From assembly GCF_008831285.2 (NCBI RefSeq), contig NC_045146.1:1242001-1302000 (forward strand): DNA of 60,000 bases, written 5' to 3'. Source of the DNA: Nymphaea colorata (Eukaryota > Streptophyta > Magnoliopsida > Nymphaeales > Nymphaeaceae). Position 1 is the first letter of the stretch; every line of letters begins with the position of its first letter. Below are positions 12,101-26,074 of this stretch, piece after piece. The notes under the pieces were generated by a model that was given only the letters and a program-made list of their open reading frames with translations, had not been told where the DNA came from and did no database searches. A program made the translations under genes and the position numbers.

Positions 12101-15100
12101 TTAGATAAAATTTGCAAGCATTTAATACAATAATACTGCAAACAAAAAAGGTAAAACAATCTCACCTTTTTAGCCTTTCTATCACATTCAATTGTCTTGA
12201 AAAAAAAAAAAGGCCAAACAACTCTCTCAATAAAAACTGAATTGCTCAAAAGAAAACAATATGAAGCAAAATAAGCAATCCAAGCATCTTTTTCAACAGT
12301 GCAACCTGAAGAACGAATCATCCAAAAAACCATGCTCCAATTACAAGGGTCATATCAAAATTCAAACAGTATTAAGCATGCATGATAAAAGCAAATATTC
12401 ACTATGTCAAATGAGAGAGAAGAGGATATTTGAAAAGCAAATTGGGGAACCAAAATAAAACCTCAAACTCTATAGGTGCTGCTGTCCCCATTGTTGTGAG
12501 TGTATCATCACACTGCATCAAGAAGAGCAAATGAAAAGCTAAAACAGGATATCATAAACCCCAAATCCAGATAAAATCTGAGATTGAAGTTCCATTTGAA
12601 CAAGAAAACACCAGAAGTAAACCACATGAAAACCACAAAAAATTCTCGACATGCACATAGAAAAGAAAACGAAGGCTCACTAATGAAGATGAAACATCAA
12701 GCAACATGAAGGCTTTTATCTTCTCTTAGACATGGTTCACATTTCAGTCTATCTACACATCAGAACATCATTATCACATGCTCAAATAAGATAGGACAGT
12801 ATATACTAGTGTTATCAAAAAGCATAAGCTTCACATCTCAAAGCATACACCTCAGGAAATTTATAAACGCCTCAAGACGTGAAGGTAAGGCACAGCTTGC
12901 CCTGGGGCTGTGTGCTCCACCCTGGTGAAGTGCACGTCTCTCCTTGAACCATGAGTCCTGCCTAAGGCCCTAAGGCATATTCTCACCAACATTTTTCTTT
13001 AGAAGAAAATAATAATCACTTTTTTTTTTTTTCACTTTGACTTGAATACTGTTTTCCTCTTCCACTAGGAAGCCTTGTCTCTCTCCCTCTCTTACTCAAC
13101 AGCTCATGCCACTTTCTCTCACTGCCAGTGCAAACGAGTATCTCTCTCACTCTCTCTCTATTGCAGCCTGCTGACCAGCCATTTTTTGTGCCTGCTTTAT
13201 TATAGATTATTAGATCTTTTAGTTCTTATAGAGTTTTGTTTGGATCCAGATACATCACTAGTCTATTTAAGTGGGACGTGTGATTAATTTGTTTTGGAGT
13301 GAAGTTGATTAATGAAACCCTAATTCTTGTTTCTTTCATTGTTTTCTTTCGTCTCTTCATTGCTTTCTGTTGTTTTATTTTCTTGTTCATCCTTTAGTTC
13401 GATGTTTGCCACGAAGATTAGAGTCAACCCTCTAATCACTGTGTCATTCCCTATATGGATGAAGGCTGTCGGCAGCCTTTTCTCAATTCCTCTTTGGGCT
13501 CCCATCTCTCCCTCCCTGTCTCCTTGACTACCACACAGTTACTTTTCCAAACGAAGCTTTACATTTATTGTGTTCATCTGTTTCTCCACACTTCTGCTAT
13601 AATTGATCGAGGGATCACAAATAATTTGCACTGAAATCCATTTCTTCACTGCTTTCTTCCTTCTTATGTAGTCTGGCCATTTGGTTTGTAATTTGATTGC
13701 GAACCACATCATTTTTGTATTGAATTCATAAACAAGGAACTCTTCTCTTGCCCAATTTGCAATCATGGAATGAGCTACTAATCCACGGTCCTGCATTCTG
13801 CATCAATTATGATTAATTTTGTAATCTATCGTCATCCTGGGAGCTTAGCAGGTTGTCATTTTCTTGTTAATTTCTATGACCGCACAATGGTTTATTGGTT
13901 TCCTAGATTACCTATCTTTGTTTTGGAGTCGTCATTTCATTATTATTTTGCAAATTTCTCTAAAACAAATAACATTCATTCAAGGAAAAAAGAGGGGGGG
14001 GGTGGGGGGTTCACATGCACAGTGCAATGTACCAAGGAAGTCCTTTCAAAAGAAAGCATTGAGAAAAAACAGGAATTTATAAGAGGTTGGAAAATTTTGA
14101 TCTTGACAATAAAACTTCACATGTTCACATTCTTTTTATTTCTACCACACATTCTTTGTTTAACTAATTTCACCAACATTTACACAAAATTGAAACAAAC
14201 TGATCAATTCTCTGACATAAATTTTATTGCCTGGAACCCAGCCAAGAGCAGTATGTGGCCACTATGCATCAATTTCATTTGCACTTAACATAATATCTCA
14301 GCTTGAGGTAATTAGCTTTCTCTTTGAGCTTCTGTCTGATAGAAAAAATTATTTGATGGTGACAAGAGTTTTGTATCTAACAATATTATGCAGCATGTGT
14401 AAGCCTATGTACCAGAAAAGGAGCAACAGATACTATCAGTCGGAAACATAAAGAATGGCTGTCTAGTGTCTACAATTCCACATGCTGTAGTAATTCAATG
14501 TTTTGTGTGCATAAAAGTCTCTTTGAAAAGGATTGCTTGGACATGGGCGAGGTAATAGGACTACTTAATATGAAAGTAATTAATCCTCCACATGTAGAAA
14601 TATATAGGTTTTACCAAAATTTGTAACCTTTTATGTTTCATGAATTACAGGCATGGATAACATAATCATCCTCCTTTTATGTAAAATTTGTGCCAATGTA
14701 GCTCTAAACGAGGATAGCAAATGGGATACACAGATGTGCTGAATAAAAACTTAGGCACAAAAGGTGTTGTTGGACAGTTGGGGACCCCACATTCATTTGG
14801 GTTGTTGTCTATCTAATTTCATGATTGTAGACATGACTTGTGTAGAAATACGAACAAGAAGGAGACAAAGAGCAACAATGATCACGATGTAACGTGGAAA
14901 ACCCTCAACACGAGGGAGAAAAAACCACGAATGAGGAGGAGTTGGTGCCCACTAGCAGCCAGACTCTCTCTCTCTTAAGATTATCATTCACTTAAGGATT
15001 AGGGTTACAAGACTTAAGTAGAGCCCAAAACGGGCTACAAGGCGGGTCGGGTATGGATCCGGACCCGAAACCCACAAACTATCAACACTCCCCCTCAAGT

Positions 15101-18100
15101 TGGGCATACATATCAAACATGCCCAACTTGGATACATTTCTCTCAAATGAAGCTGAAGGAAGAGCTTTCGTCAGAACATCAGCAGTTTGGTCTTCAGACT
15201 TCATGTAAGGTAAGATCAACTCCTTCGCATCAATCCTTTCCCGAATGAAGTGACGATCAATTTCAACATGTTTTGTTCTGTCGTGAAGAACAGGATTGTT
15301 GGCTAAGTTGATTGCAGACTTGTTATCACAATACATCTTCATAGGTCCTTCAATCTCTATTCCAATGTCAGTCAACAATATCTTCAACCACAATAACTCT
15401 GACACTCCCATAGCAACTGCCCTATATTCTGCCTCTGCACTGGATCTAGAGCAAACATCCTGTCTCTTGCTCCTCCATACAACAAGGTTTCCTCCCAAGT
15501 AGACACAGTACCCTGTAGTGGATCGTCTGGTATCACCACAACCTGCCCAATCCGCATCAGAATAGCCCTCGATTTCCACAGTCTCTTGTTTCACATACAG
15601 GAGTCCCTTACCAGGATTTTTCTTCAGGTAGCATAGCACTCTGTCCACAGCCTTCAGATGTGCATCGGTTGGCGCATGCATGAATTGGCTCAAAACATTC
15701 ACCGCAAAGGTGATATCAGGTCTCGTGAGGGTAAGATAGATTAGCTTCCCAACCAGACGTTGATATCTTCCCTTGTCTTCTTCACAGAGAGGCTCTCCAT
15801 CTCTAAGACTCAACTTGTGCCCAGTGTCAAAAGGGGTAGGAGTAGGTCTACATCCCAATTTACCAGTTTCTTCCAGCAGATCTAATGTATATTTCCTTTG
15901 GTTTAGTACAAGACCAGTACTAGACCTAGCAACCTCCATACCAAGAAAATACCTTAGTTTGCCAAGATCTTTGAGGTCGAATTCTGTAGCCAGTAACCCT
16001 TTTAGCTTGATAATCTCCTCCTCATCATCTCCAGTAACAATCATGTCATCTACGTAGACGAGCAGGAGAGTAACCTTGCTCTCCTTCTTCTTCACAAACA
16101 GAGTGTGATCTCCATTTCCTTGTTTGTATCCATGACGTATCATCACTCTTCTCAGTCGTTCAAACCACGCTCTAGGCGATTGCTTAAGGCCATACAATGC
16201 CTTTTTCAGCTTACAACACATTTTTGGTTCTTCATATCCTGGAGGCATATGCATATATACTTCTTCTTCGAGGTCACCATTGAGGAATGCATTCTTAACA
16301 TCCAGTTGATACATCTTCCACTCCTTCATCACAGCTAGGGATATAACCACCCTCACAGTCTTCATTTTCGCAACAGGAGCAAAGGTTTCCAAGTAATCAA
16401 TTCCATATTTCTGGCTAAACCCCTTGGCCACAAGTCTAGCTTTATATCTTTCAACACTCCCATCTGGTTTGTACTTGATGGTATACACCCATTTGGATCC
16501 AACTAGGTGAGCGGCTTCAGGAATCTTCACCACTTCCCATGTCAAGTTTCTTCTTAGGGCATCTATTTCTTCTTTCATTGCATCAGCCCACTTAGAGTCA
16601 CTTTGAGCTTCAGCGACAGTCCTGGGAATCACAGCCAAAGAAAGAGTAGAAACAAAGCACTTGTAATCTTTCCCAAGTCTGGAATAAGAAACAAAATTAC
16701 CAATGGGGTGTTGAGTACATGACCTGACACCCTTTCTCAGGGCAATGGGAAGATCGTCATTCTTCTTTTCAACCTCATCATGGGTCTCCACGGTCTCCTC
16801 GGTAGGACTTGGTTCATCCAAGGAAGGAGTGGCATTGGGATTGGAAGTAGATCTAACATCACAAGTCATCACCTCTGTCCGAGTACCTCGTCTAGAGTAG
16901 AACTGTCCAAACAACTGAGGGCCTTCCTTCTCAATGCTATTGTCACCCCTTTCCTCCTTCTCAGGCACATCAACAGTATTAAGTGATTCTGCTTTCTTGT
17001 AGTCCAAAAAATCTATAAACTGAAGTTCCTGTCTCTGAGAATACTCTTCCCTGCCCACAGACTGCTCCCCCTGAAGAGGATTCGCACCAAAGTAAGAGGC
17101 ATGTTCCAAGAAGGTAACATCCCTCGTAACATAAGCTCGACCAGTAATAGGATCAATACATTTGTATCCTTTTTGCGTAGGGGAGTATCCAACAAAGACA
17201 CCTTTGATAGACCTAGGATCAAGTTTCTTGACATTTGGACTGTGATCATGGATAAAACATACACAACCAAAAACACGAGGAGGAAGAGGAAATGGTGGAC
17301 GACTGCCAGGAAGCAACGAGTGGGGAGTCCTACCATTCAAAACACGACTGGGCATGCGGTTAATAAGATAGGCACTAGTAAGAACTGCATCAACCCAATA
17401 GTGTTTAGGAAGATTTCTCTGAAACAAAAGAGCCCTGGTGACATTAAGAAGTTGACGATTTTTCCTTTCAGCTACCCCATTTTGAGGGGGGTGTAACTAC
17501 AAGATGTCTCGTGAACAATCCCCCGTTGTCTAAGAAACTCCTCAACAGGCCGACACATGTACTCACGGGCATTATCGGACCTGAAAGTTTTAACATTCGC
17601 ACCATACTGGGTATGCACAAGAAGAATAAATGTCTCGATGATTCGAGGAACCTCGCTGCGGTCTTTAAACAAGTATATAAATGTAGCACGAGAGAAATCA
17701 TCAATGAAAGTGATAAAATACTGGAAACCTTGACGGGTATAAATGCCCGAAGGTCCCCATACATCAGAGTGAATCAGGGAAAAAGCTTCATTAGCACAAC
17801 TAGAAGAAAGAGGGTACGAAGCCCTCACATGTTTGGCAAACTGACAAACATCACAAGAAATGGAAGACACATCAAAGGAGGAACACAAGTCTGGAAACAA
17901 ATGTTTCAAAATCCCAAAAGGTAAATGCCCAAAACGTTCATGCCAGTACATAAAAGACTGAAGACAATCTTCTCTTCTCTTATCTGTCTTGCGGATCGCT
18001 GTCAACAGAGCAGTAGCCACACGTATGGGAAGACGATATAATCCATCAGAAGCTAAACCAATCCCAATCCTCTTCCCTGTCACCAAGTCCTGCAAAACAC

Positions 18101-21100
18101 AACGATCGGCAGAGAATATAAGTTCACAATTCAATTCTTTAGTAAGTCTACTGACTGATAAGAGATTTAAAGGAAACTGGGGAACATGTAAAGCGCCCTG
18201 CACATGAAATTTGTCCAACAAGGACAGAGTGCCTTCGCCTGCCACACAGGTAGAGGAACCATCTGCAAGAGAAACATGTTCCCTTCCCGAGGACAACTTA
18301 TACTCATGAAACAATTTTGGATTACCTGTCATGTGATGAGTAGCACCACTATCGACAATCCATTCCCCCACAGAAGAGTTACCTTGATTGCCAATAACTG
18401 CAAGAGCATGATTAGCTGTAGTTCCCTCTGAGGTCTCAGTCTTGTTGACATCGAGCCTGCCCAAATAAGCCCTTAGTTCACGAAGCTGGTCAGCAGAAAT
18501 GGAGACTTTTTCTCCACTAGAGGTGGCTTGCACCTCAGACACAGGCGTTCTCCCAGTCAAAGATCTCCCTCTGTTCCCCTTCTTTTCTGGATGAAGATCC
18601 CAGCAATAATCCACAGTGTGACCTGTCTTCTTGCAGTGAGTGCACCGGCGAAGAGACCTAGATGGGCCGCCAGGACCACGACTCACGAGAGCAGATCTCT
18701 CGTTATAGGGCACAAGTTCCCTCTTCCCTTCTTGTGTAACAAGCCTTCTCTGTTCTTCCGCTTCAACACAGGAGTACACATCTTCAATACTGGACACCTC
18801 CCCTGAATTCAAAATCTGGCTTCGAACACCTTCAAACTCATCATTTAAACCTGCTAAAAATAGGAACACCCTGTTTTCCCATTCATGAGCAACATAGAGC
18901 GCCTGATCATGGGGACAATGCCAAGGAATATCAGAATGATAGTCAAGCTCTTCCCACTTGGCTTTCAAAGCCCCATAGTACTCTGCAACAGACGAGGTCC
19001 CTTGTCGAATGCCATAGACTGTCTTCATTACTTGGTAAGTACGAATTGCGGTCTTCTTTTGGCCATACATTTGCTCGAGGACCACCCACATGTCTCTAGC
19101 AGTCTTCTTCCGAAGGATAAGGGGCTGAATATCGGCGGAAACAGAATTGACAATCCAAGTTTTCACTTGATTATCCTCAAGAAACCAAGTATGCCACACA
19201 TCACTTGTTCTTGCTGGTTCAGGGTTGCTCCCATCAATATAGGCCATGCGACCACGGCCAGCAATCCCCATGGTCATAGCAGGCGACCACGAGAAATAAT
19301 TAGCCTTGGTGAGGCGAAGAGTGATGACCTGCATGGGAACATTCTCAGTTCTAAAAGCCCCTATTTCAGTGGGATTGGTGTTGACGGTTGACGAGGAAGA
19401 GGCTGCCATAATCACAGACCAGTCTAGCTACGGGTGAAGCCCAGTAGGCAGCAAGGGCAGCAGGGAGCAACAGCACAATACAACACCAAAAACAAGGCAG
19501 AGAGCAGGCAACGGACAAAACGAAGCAGAACGCTGCTGGACAGAGGGTCGCTGGGCAGGCCGACGCTGGGCGGAAGCGACTGAGCAGACAACAGAGAGGC
19601 AGCCGCTCAGGCAGAACGGCGCGGCGCTGGGCGGAAACAGACCGCCGGAACCAGGCAGAGCGGCGCACCGGCGGAAGCAGACCGCCGGAAAAAGACACGG
19701 CGGTGGACGATGCGCCGGATGACAGAGAGGAAAGCCGCTGGGCAGAGCGTCGCTGGGCCGGTCGTCGCTAGGCGGAGACGGCGGAATCCTGAGCGGCGCT
19801 GATCATGGGCGGCGCTGGGCGGAGACGGCGGCGGGGCGACAGACGAAGCTCAGGGCGGTGCTGGGCACTGGCGTCGGGCAAGGGCGTCGGGCGAAGCTCG
19901 GACACGAGCGTCGGGCACGGGCGATGAACAGGGCCGGGCGAGACGATGAACAGTGCCAGGCGAGTCAATGAACAGTGCCAGGCGAATCCTCCTCCAACAC
20001 GGGCAAAAGACAAACCAGAAACGCCGGAACTTCACGGCTCTGATACCATGTAGAAATACGAACAAGAAGGAGACGAAGAGCAACAATGATCACGATGTAA
20101 CGTGGAAAACCCTCAACACGAGGGAGAAAAAACCACGAATGAGGAGGAGTTGGTGCCCACTAGCAGCCAGACTCTCTCTCTCTTAAGATTATCATTCACT
20201 TAAGGATTAGGGTTACAAGACTTAAGTAGAGCCCAAAACGGGCTACAAGGCGGGTCGGGTATGGATCCGGACCCGAAACCCACAAACTATCAACAACTTG
20301 TTTTAGCTTGCATTCTGAACACCACATTGTCCTTCGCATGTGCTTGTGTATCAAAAAAAGATTAATAAGAGTTAAATCTGATTATTATAATGTTCTCTAC
20401 TTATATACAGGTCAGTTTAGGGATGAACCCTCACATCTGTTTGGGTTGTTTGTTTTTATATAATTTCATCATTGTAAATATGACTTGTTTTATTTTTCAC
20501 TGTGAATATAACTTGATTGTGGTTTGCATGTCCATGTGCATGGAAAATGATTAGCAACAATTCAAATTTGATTTTTATATTGTTGTCTTTGTTTGTATAT
20601 TTGTTATTTTAGTTGTTCTTCTTCAATTTTTTAATTCTTTTATAGATATTATGTGTTTCACCATTTTCATCTTAAAGCTACGCTTCAATTACTTGAGGTT
20701 TACGCCTCGCATCATGATAGGCTCAATGCCTTGCTTCACCTCTTTGCATTTAACAAATATTACAATCTATAAAAATACCTAACATGCATAAAATATGAAA
20801 AAGAGAAACAAAATATCAAAAAGAGAAAAGCAGAAACATCCATACCAAAAGCATTCAATAATTAAAAGCCCAACACATTAAAGAGATGTCGATCTAGCTC
20901 GGCTGGGTCAGGTCATAAATTTTTTCAGTGTATTTTTATAACATAAACAGCAATAAAAAGCACAACGTAAATACAGAAAAAACCATAATACTCAATCAGA
21001 AGCTATTCAAACACTAAAACTTATAGAACATCAACAATAACTAGGGATAAAACCAAAAGCAAGAAATCTACAACAATAAAACGAATAAACCATAACAAGG

Positions 21101-21524
21101 AACGCCTCAAAAGAAAATGTAATACTGGTAAAAGAAGCACAATCATTAAACAGTAATAAACAATAACTGAAACTCATCTTTATAGTTTATATGCATGATT
21201 TAAGCAATCATGCAATGCAAAATCGGAAAACAAATCATTGTCATGGCTCAATATTTTGCAGTTCAGTACTCTCAAATTCCCCATCATACACACATAATTT
21301 CTCTACAGCCTTCTGATCCTCAATATGCCCAAACAGGTCATTAGTCGGCCTGAGGTCACCCTATGATTGTGGTCAGCCTTTTCTAATGTAAAGTCTCATA
21401 GTCAAAAAGAGAGAGGAGGAGAGATTTTCAATGACCCCCACATTTTTGGGGTTGGCAGTTGTGGCCCTTGTTAGCCTGTCTCCGATGACTATCAAGGACT
21501 CAAGATGATGGAAACAACTGTATG

Positions 21525-21563
<39 letters not shown>

Positions 21564-24500
21564 TTTCCAAAGATCCAAAATTTTTTGGGGTTGCCGAAAA
21601 CCTCAACACAGTTTTAAATCCCGTATATGATCGGCGCCGACAGGTGGCTGGTGTCTCAGCATCAGTGAGTTGTGCCATTTGACCTCAGCAAAGCCCTTGG
21701 AGAGAGAGGGAGACAAAGCATTGGTCTAGAAGGGAGACCTATATTTTTATGGCAATCCAAAGAAATCGATTCACATCTAAAACTGGATTGATGCACGGCT
21801 TTGTGTCAGAAAAACATAACAAATCATCAGACCTCGAGCCAAGTAGGTGATCCAACAAGTCAGTTGATCCAGAGCCGATCCTCAATGATTTTGGGACTAA
21901 ATTGTCTGAGTCTTGGATTGTGACCCAGTACGTGGATGATCCCAGTCAACTCAGGTGATTCCCCAGTTGACTCGCTGAGTTTGCCAACCATAAAGTCTAC
22001 AGCTTGTTCAGACTTAAGAGAAACAAAAAACTATGAGATGCAACTAATAAAAGAAGCATTTTACAAGCAATGAAAAATAAAAAATACAGTATTCTAGTTC
22101 CACAATTTATCAATTATTTGCCAAAGAACTCAAATCTTATTTTCGATTCATCATCCAGGATACATAAGAATGTAAACACTTAGAAAGAACTTCTTTCCCA
22201 GAAAAGAATGTGAGGTGAACCTGAATATAAGGAAAATAGATGTCCTTCAATAAGCATTGAAGTTGATACTCATTTAGAGACCTGTTTCTTGGTTGAGAAA
22301 TTTCAACCTGCAGGTATGTGAAATGGAAAGAAAGAAGGTGAAATAAACAAGTGAAAAGCACACAATAAAAGGGAAAAGACAAGGATAACGACGTTTTTCC
22401 ATAAAAGGATAAAAAAGTTTCAACTCCTGAACTCCTAAATGCTAGCAAGAGAGAACCTAAGTCACATGGGTGCTAGTATGGGCGCGAACACAAAAAACTT
22501 CAAAAGTATGGACGCAAGGATACAGCTGGGGATGTGTGTGTGTGATGTGTATATATGAAAGCAAACTAATTGTCGTATTTGAAAGATTCTAAACAATTTA
22601 TAAGTTTTGTAGCATTTATCTGAAAGTTCTAAAAGTTTTTGTTTGCAATATTTATATAGGTAACAAAGAAGGGGGTTAAGGAAATTTTATAGAAAAACAT
22701 TACGATCAGTGTCAAAGGGGCAAAAGGCATGCAAACCTTGGTCCCCAAATATCCTCCTTCACCAGTGCCCCCTCCCCCCAACCCGCCATTCAAAAAAAAA
22801 AACTGCCCAATCATGGATGATGGTGAACCTGCACATCCCTTTCTTTCTACAGAAGTAACTCTCTCTGTCTCTCTCAGCTGAAAACCTTCTTTCCCCAGAT
22901 CAGTCTCTCTTTGCCCCTCTCTCTCCCGTTGCTTCCATTTTTTCTAAATAGAGGTGGGGAAATCTGACTGTTATTTTCTTAACCATTTTTAAAACTTATA
23001 TTCTATGGTTTGGGTCGGGTCTAACCCAGACTAGAACTAACTACTAACCAATACCGAGTTGGCACAATGCACTACCATACTTGAGCCCATGTACGAAAAA
23101 AGGTACCAGGCATTCTCACGTGCCTACGTGACTTAGAAAGAAACTCATTGCAAGTAGTATACAATTTAATAAATGTTATTCTTCTTTCAAGATGCCTAAA
23201 TTTCCCTTTGATAAAGATAGTTCCCTTGAATCTTTTAACACGGCTTATGATGGGCATCATCTTCTCAACTTATTACTTTTTTTCTTCTTCGTGTCATTGC
23301 CATGCAGTGTGAATTCCATACAATCAAGACAACAATATTTTGAAAATTCAACTAAGTTCCACATGAAAAATTTGAAAACTAGTGATTTGTACTCATATTG
23401 ACAATGCTTAAGACATAGGTTAGCAACAGATTTCATCTTCAAAGACCATAAAGCGTTTAACATTCAGACACAAATAAAAAGTAGAATCCTATGTTGAATG
23501 GACACTGCCAAAAACATGAAGTGTCAGCAGGGACATGTGTGAACACATCTAGGACACAGCATTTTTAAAATATGAAGTGTCCAAAACAAGATACATGTCC
23601 CAAATGCTTTGGTGATGTACAGCTCAACCAAAAAAAAAAGAAAAAAAAAAGAGAACAGAGGAGGACGAAGGAGGAGGAAAAAGGAAGAGAGGAGAAGGAG
23701 GAGAAGAAGAGGAGGAGGAACTATTTGTTTAAAGACCATAGTCTATTACTATTAGTCTCTTCTTTTGGTTTCTCATGCAAGCACTAATAAAGATTGTGAA
23801 CAATTACTAAAATGTTAAACAAACAAAATTAAGAACAATAACCGATGTCATTGAATGGAACATGTATAACACAAGAAACAACAGCGCTTTCATTAATACA
23901 AGCATTTTGGGTTCTTCAAAAGTGCCTGATGTGTCTAGCAAAGGTACCAGAAAATAACAATTTAGCCTCCCCCAAACAAATGAAAGTGAGCAAGCACGTA
24001 TGACAAACAATACTGATTTAAGAATGCCAATCCCCATCACATAACCAACATGCATGGGTAAACAAGCAAATTTTGCATATGAAACTAAAGGCCACATGAA
24101 ACTAAATGCAAACATTTGATTGATCTAGTGTCTTGTTATTCCAAAACTTAATAAAAGTGTCAGTTGCAACTTTCAAACAAGAAAGCAAGAATAAGTCAAA
24201 AAAGTATGTCTAAAGTAACAGATCACACCTTTGTGAAACTACCATGAGGAGAGTCGTTCAACTCCTGCTCTGATGGATATCTTATCTGGCCACCAGTCTA
24301 CAAGAACATGACACAATCTTAATGAATACAAAACTGGGCCTGAACAAACATCCTTTGCGAAGACATAAATGAGAACACACATTATTAAGATATAATATAA
24401 CGCGCAGCATCTCATAGAAGAAGACTTGCAGTACACTACCTTCCAGGTTGATTCTGAACCTGCACTTTTAAGTAATGCATCACGTGAAAGAAACAGAGTG

Positions 24501-25717
24501 AAGACCATCCCAGACAGCTTTGTCTTTGAAGCAACCGTTGCCGAACTAAACCAAGGAATGACAGGCAACAGAAAGCAGTCATCTATGGTTAAACATCATC
24601 AATTTCTAGTATCAGAAATACATAATCAACACAGTTAAGCAAGTGCATGTACCTTCCCAAATGCATTGAAGCCACAAATCCACCATACCCATACATTCCA
24701 AAATAAGGCTGCAAATGGCCATCAAAGGTGCTATTAAGATCATGTAAATGCTAAGGTGGAAGTACATTTATGATTTATCCTTCCCGTCTCTAGAGAAAAA
24801 AAACAACGAAAACAGAAATAGCAAAAGTAGATCTAGCAGACCCCAGTTTCCCACCACTTCAATCTTTTCCCATTAGTAATTATGTCAGAATGGTAAAAGC
24901 TTTAGAAGCTCAAACTACGACCAACCATGTTCTTTTTCCCCACTCCACTTGACATAAGCAAGCAAGCAGCCCCCAAGGATTCAAAAACTATGGATGTTTC
25001 AACTTTTAGCATCGAGAATAAATTCCAAAAAGACAAGTTCTCTTATTGGCAAAAAAGTGTGGAAGAGGAAAAAAATTGGTGAACTAAAATTCTTTCTAAC
25101 TTTTGTTTGGGAAAAAAGAAAATTGTGTTTGACATTACAAGTCAAGATGATAAAGGAAACACATGAAACATTCAGTTTTTTTGATCAATTTAAAACCACT
25201 GATTTAGAAAAACCTCATAAAAAAAAGGCAGGTTTGTGACTTTTTTTGGGGTTTCGACTCCACTGACAAAATGAGCTTGAACACCAAACCAACAGGTTTT
25301 GAAAAGAAGATATTTGTCAAAATCTGATGTACATATCCAATTTATCAACCCCTCATAATTCTTGAACAATTTAAAATCATTGATCCAAAAAAACCTCATA
25401 AAAATTATTCACGTACTTGATTTTGGCAATTCCTTTTCACCTTTCCAAATTTGGGCCACCCAAGCTCATCTATAATGTCGGATTGGAAAAATCAGCTAGA
25501 ATCTGGCCGAACTGCCTGGAAGGCAACAGTTATTATATATATGTATATAGAAAAATTTAATTCACCCAACTCGCTCATGAAGGATGTCCAATGTATCATG
25601 ATTGAAAGAAAAATAAAGAGAAAAAACTGATTGACATCTCTCTCTCTTATTTTTCTCTCAACCATCGATCATGATGAATTGGGGACAACCCTCATGAGTG
25701 AGTTGGGTGAATTAAAC

Positions 25718-25758
<41 letters not shown>

Positions 25759-26033
25759 CATCTAGGCAGTTCGGCAGATTCCAGCTGATTTTTTCCAATT
25801 CGATGGCCCAAGTTTGCAAAAATGAAAAGGAATTGATAAAACCAGGCACGTGAATTAATTTTATGAGGTTTTTCTAAATCAATGGTTGTAAATTTGTCAA
25901 GAACTGGGAGGTGTTCCACATCTAGTATTAGCGAACACCTTTTCTCCTTATTTTTCTCTCAAACATCCATCATGACGGATTGGACAGCCTTCATGAGTAA
26001 ACTGGGTGACTCTGGATAGCCATAGTCACCATT

Positions 26034-26074
<41 letters not shown>

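Larger units (their letters stand above)
14841..20295 (-). mobile_element. E2: full-length Ty1-copia retrotransposon, minus strand
   Basis: 247-bp LTRs occupy 14841-15087 (3' LTR) and 20049-20295 (5' LTR). They differ at one base that I can see (CAAAG versus CGAAG near 14867/20075). The TSD is ACTTG (14836-14840, 20296-20300). The PBS, TGGTATCAGAGCC on the minus strand, directly follows the 5' LTR. Internal coding is Gag-Pro-IN-RT-RNase H, split only by a one-base frameshift in integrase. It lies in intron 10 of the GMI1-like gene, in sense orientation to the host, so its LTR could supply a promoter or poly(A) signal to the host transcript. Confidence 0.96.

Noticed and set aside
13320-13527. 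Open frames on both strands near a promoter-like stretch in intron 10
   Set aside because: No homology recognised and no conserved splice context. T-rich composition explains the Ser/Phe/Leu content.
19366-20086. Cys/Ala/Arg-rich frames in the E2 leader
   Set aside because: Compositional artefacts of the GC-rich retrotransposon leader.
23620-23740. Purine-rich AAG/GAG tract with a Lys/Glu/Arg-rich frame
   Set aside because: Low-complexity sequence in an intron, not a gene.
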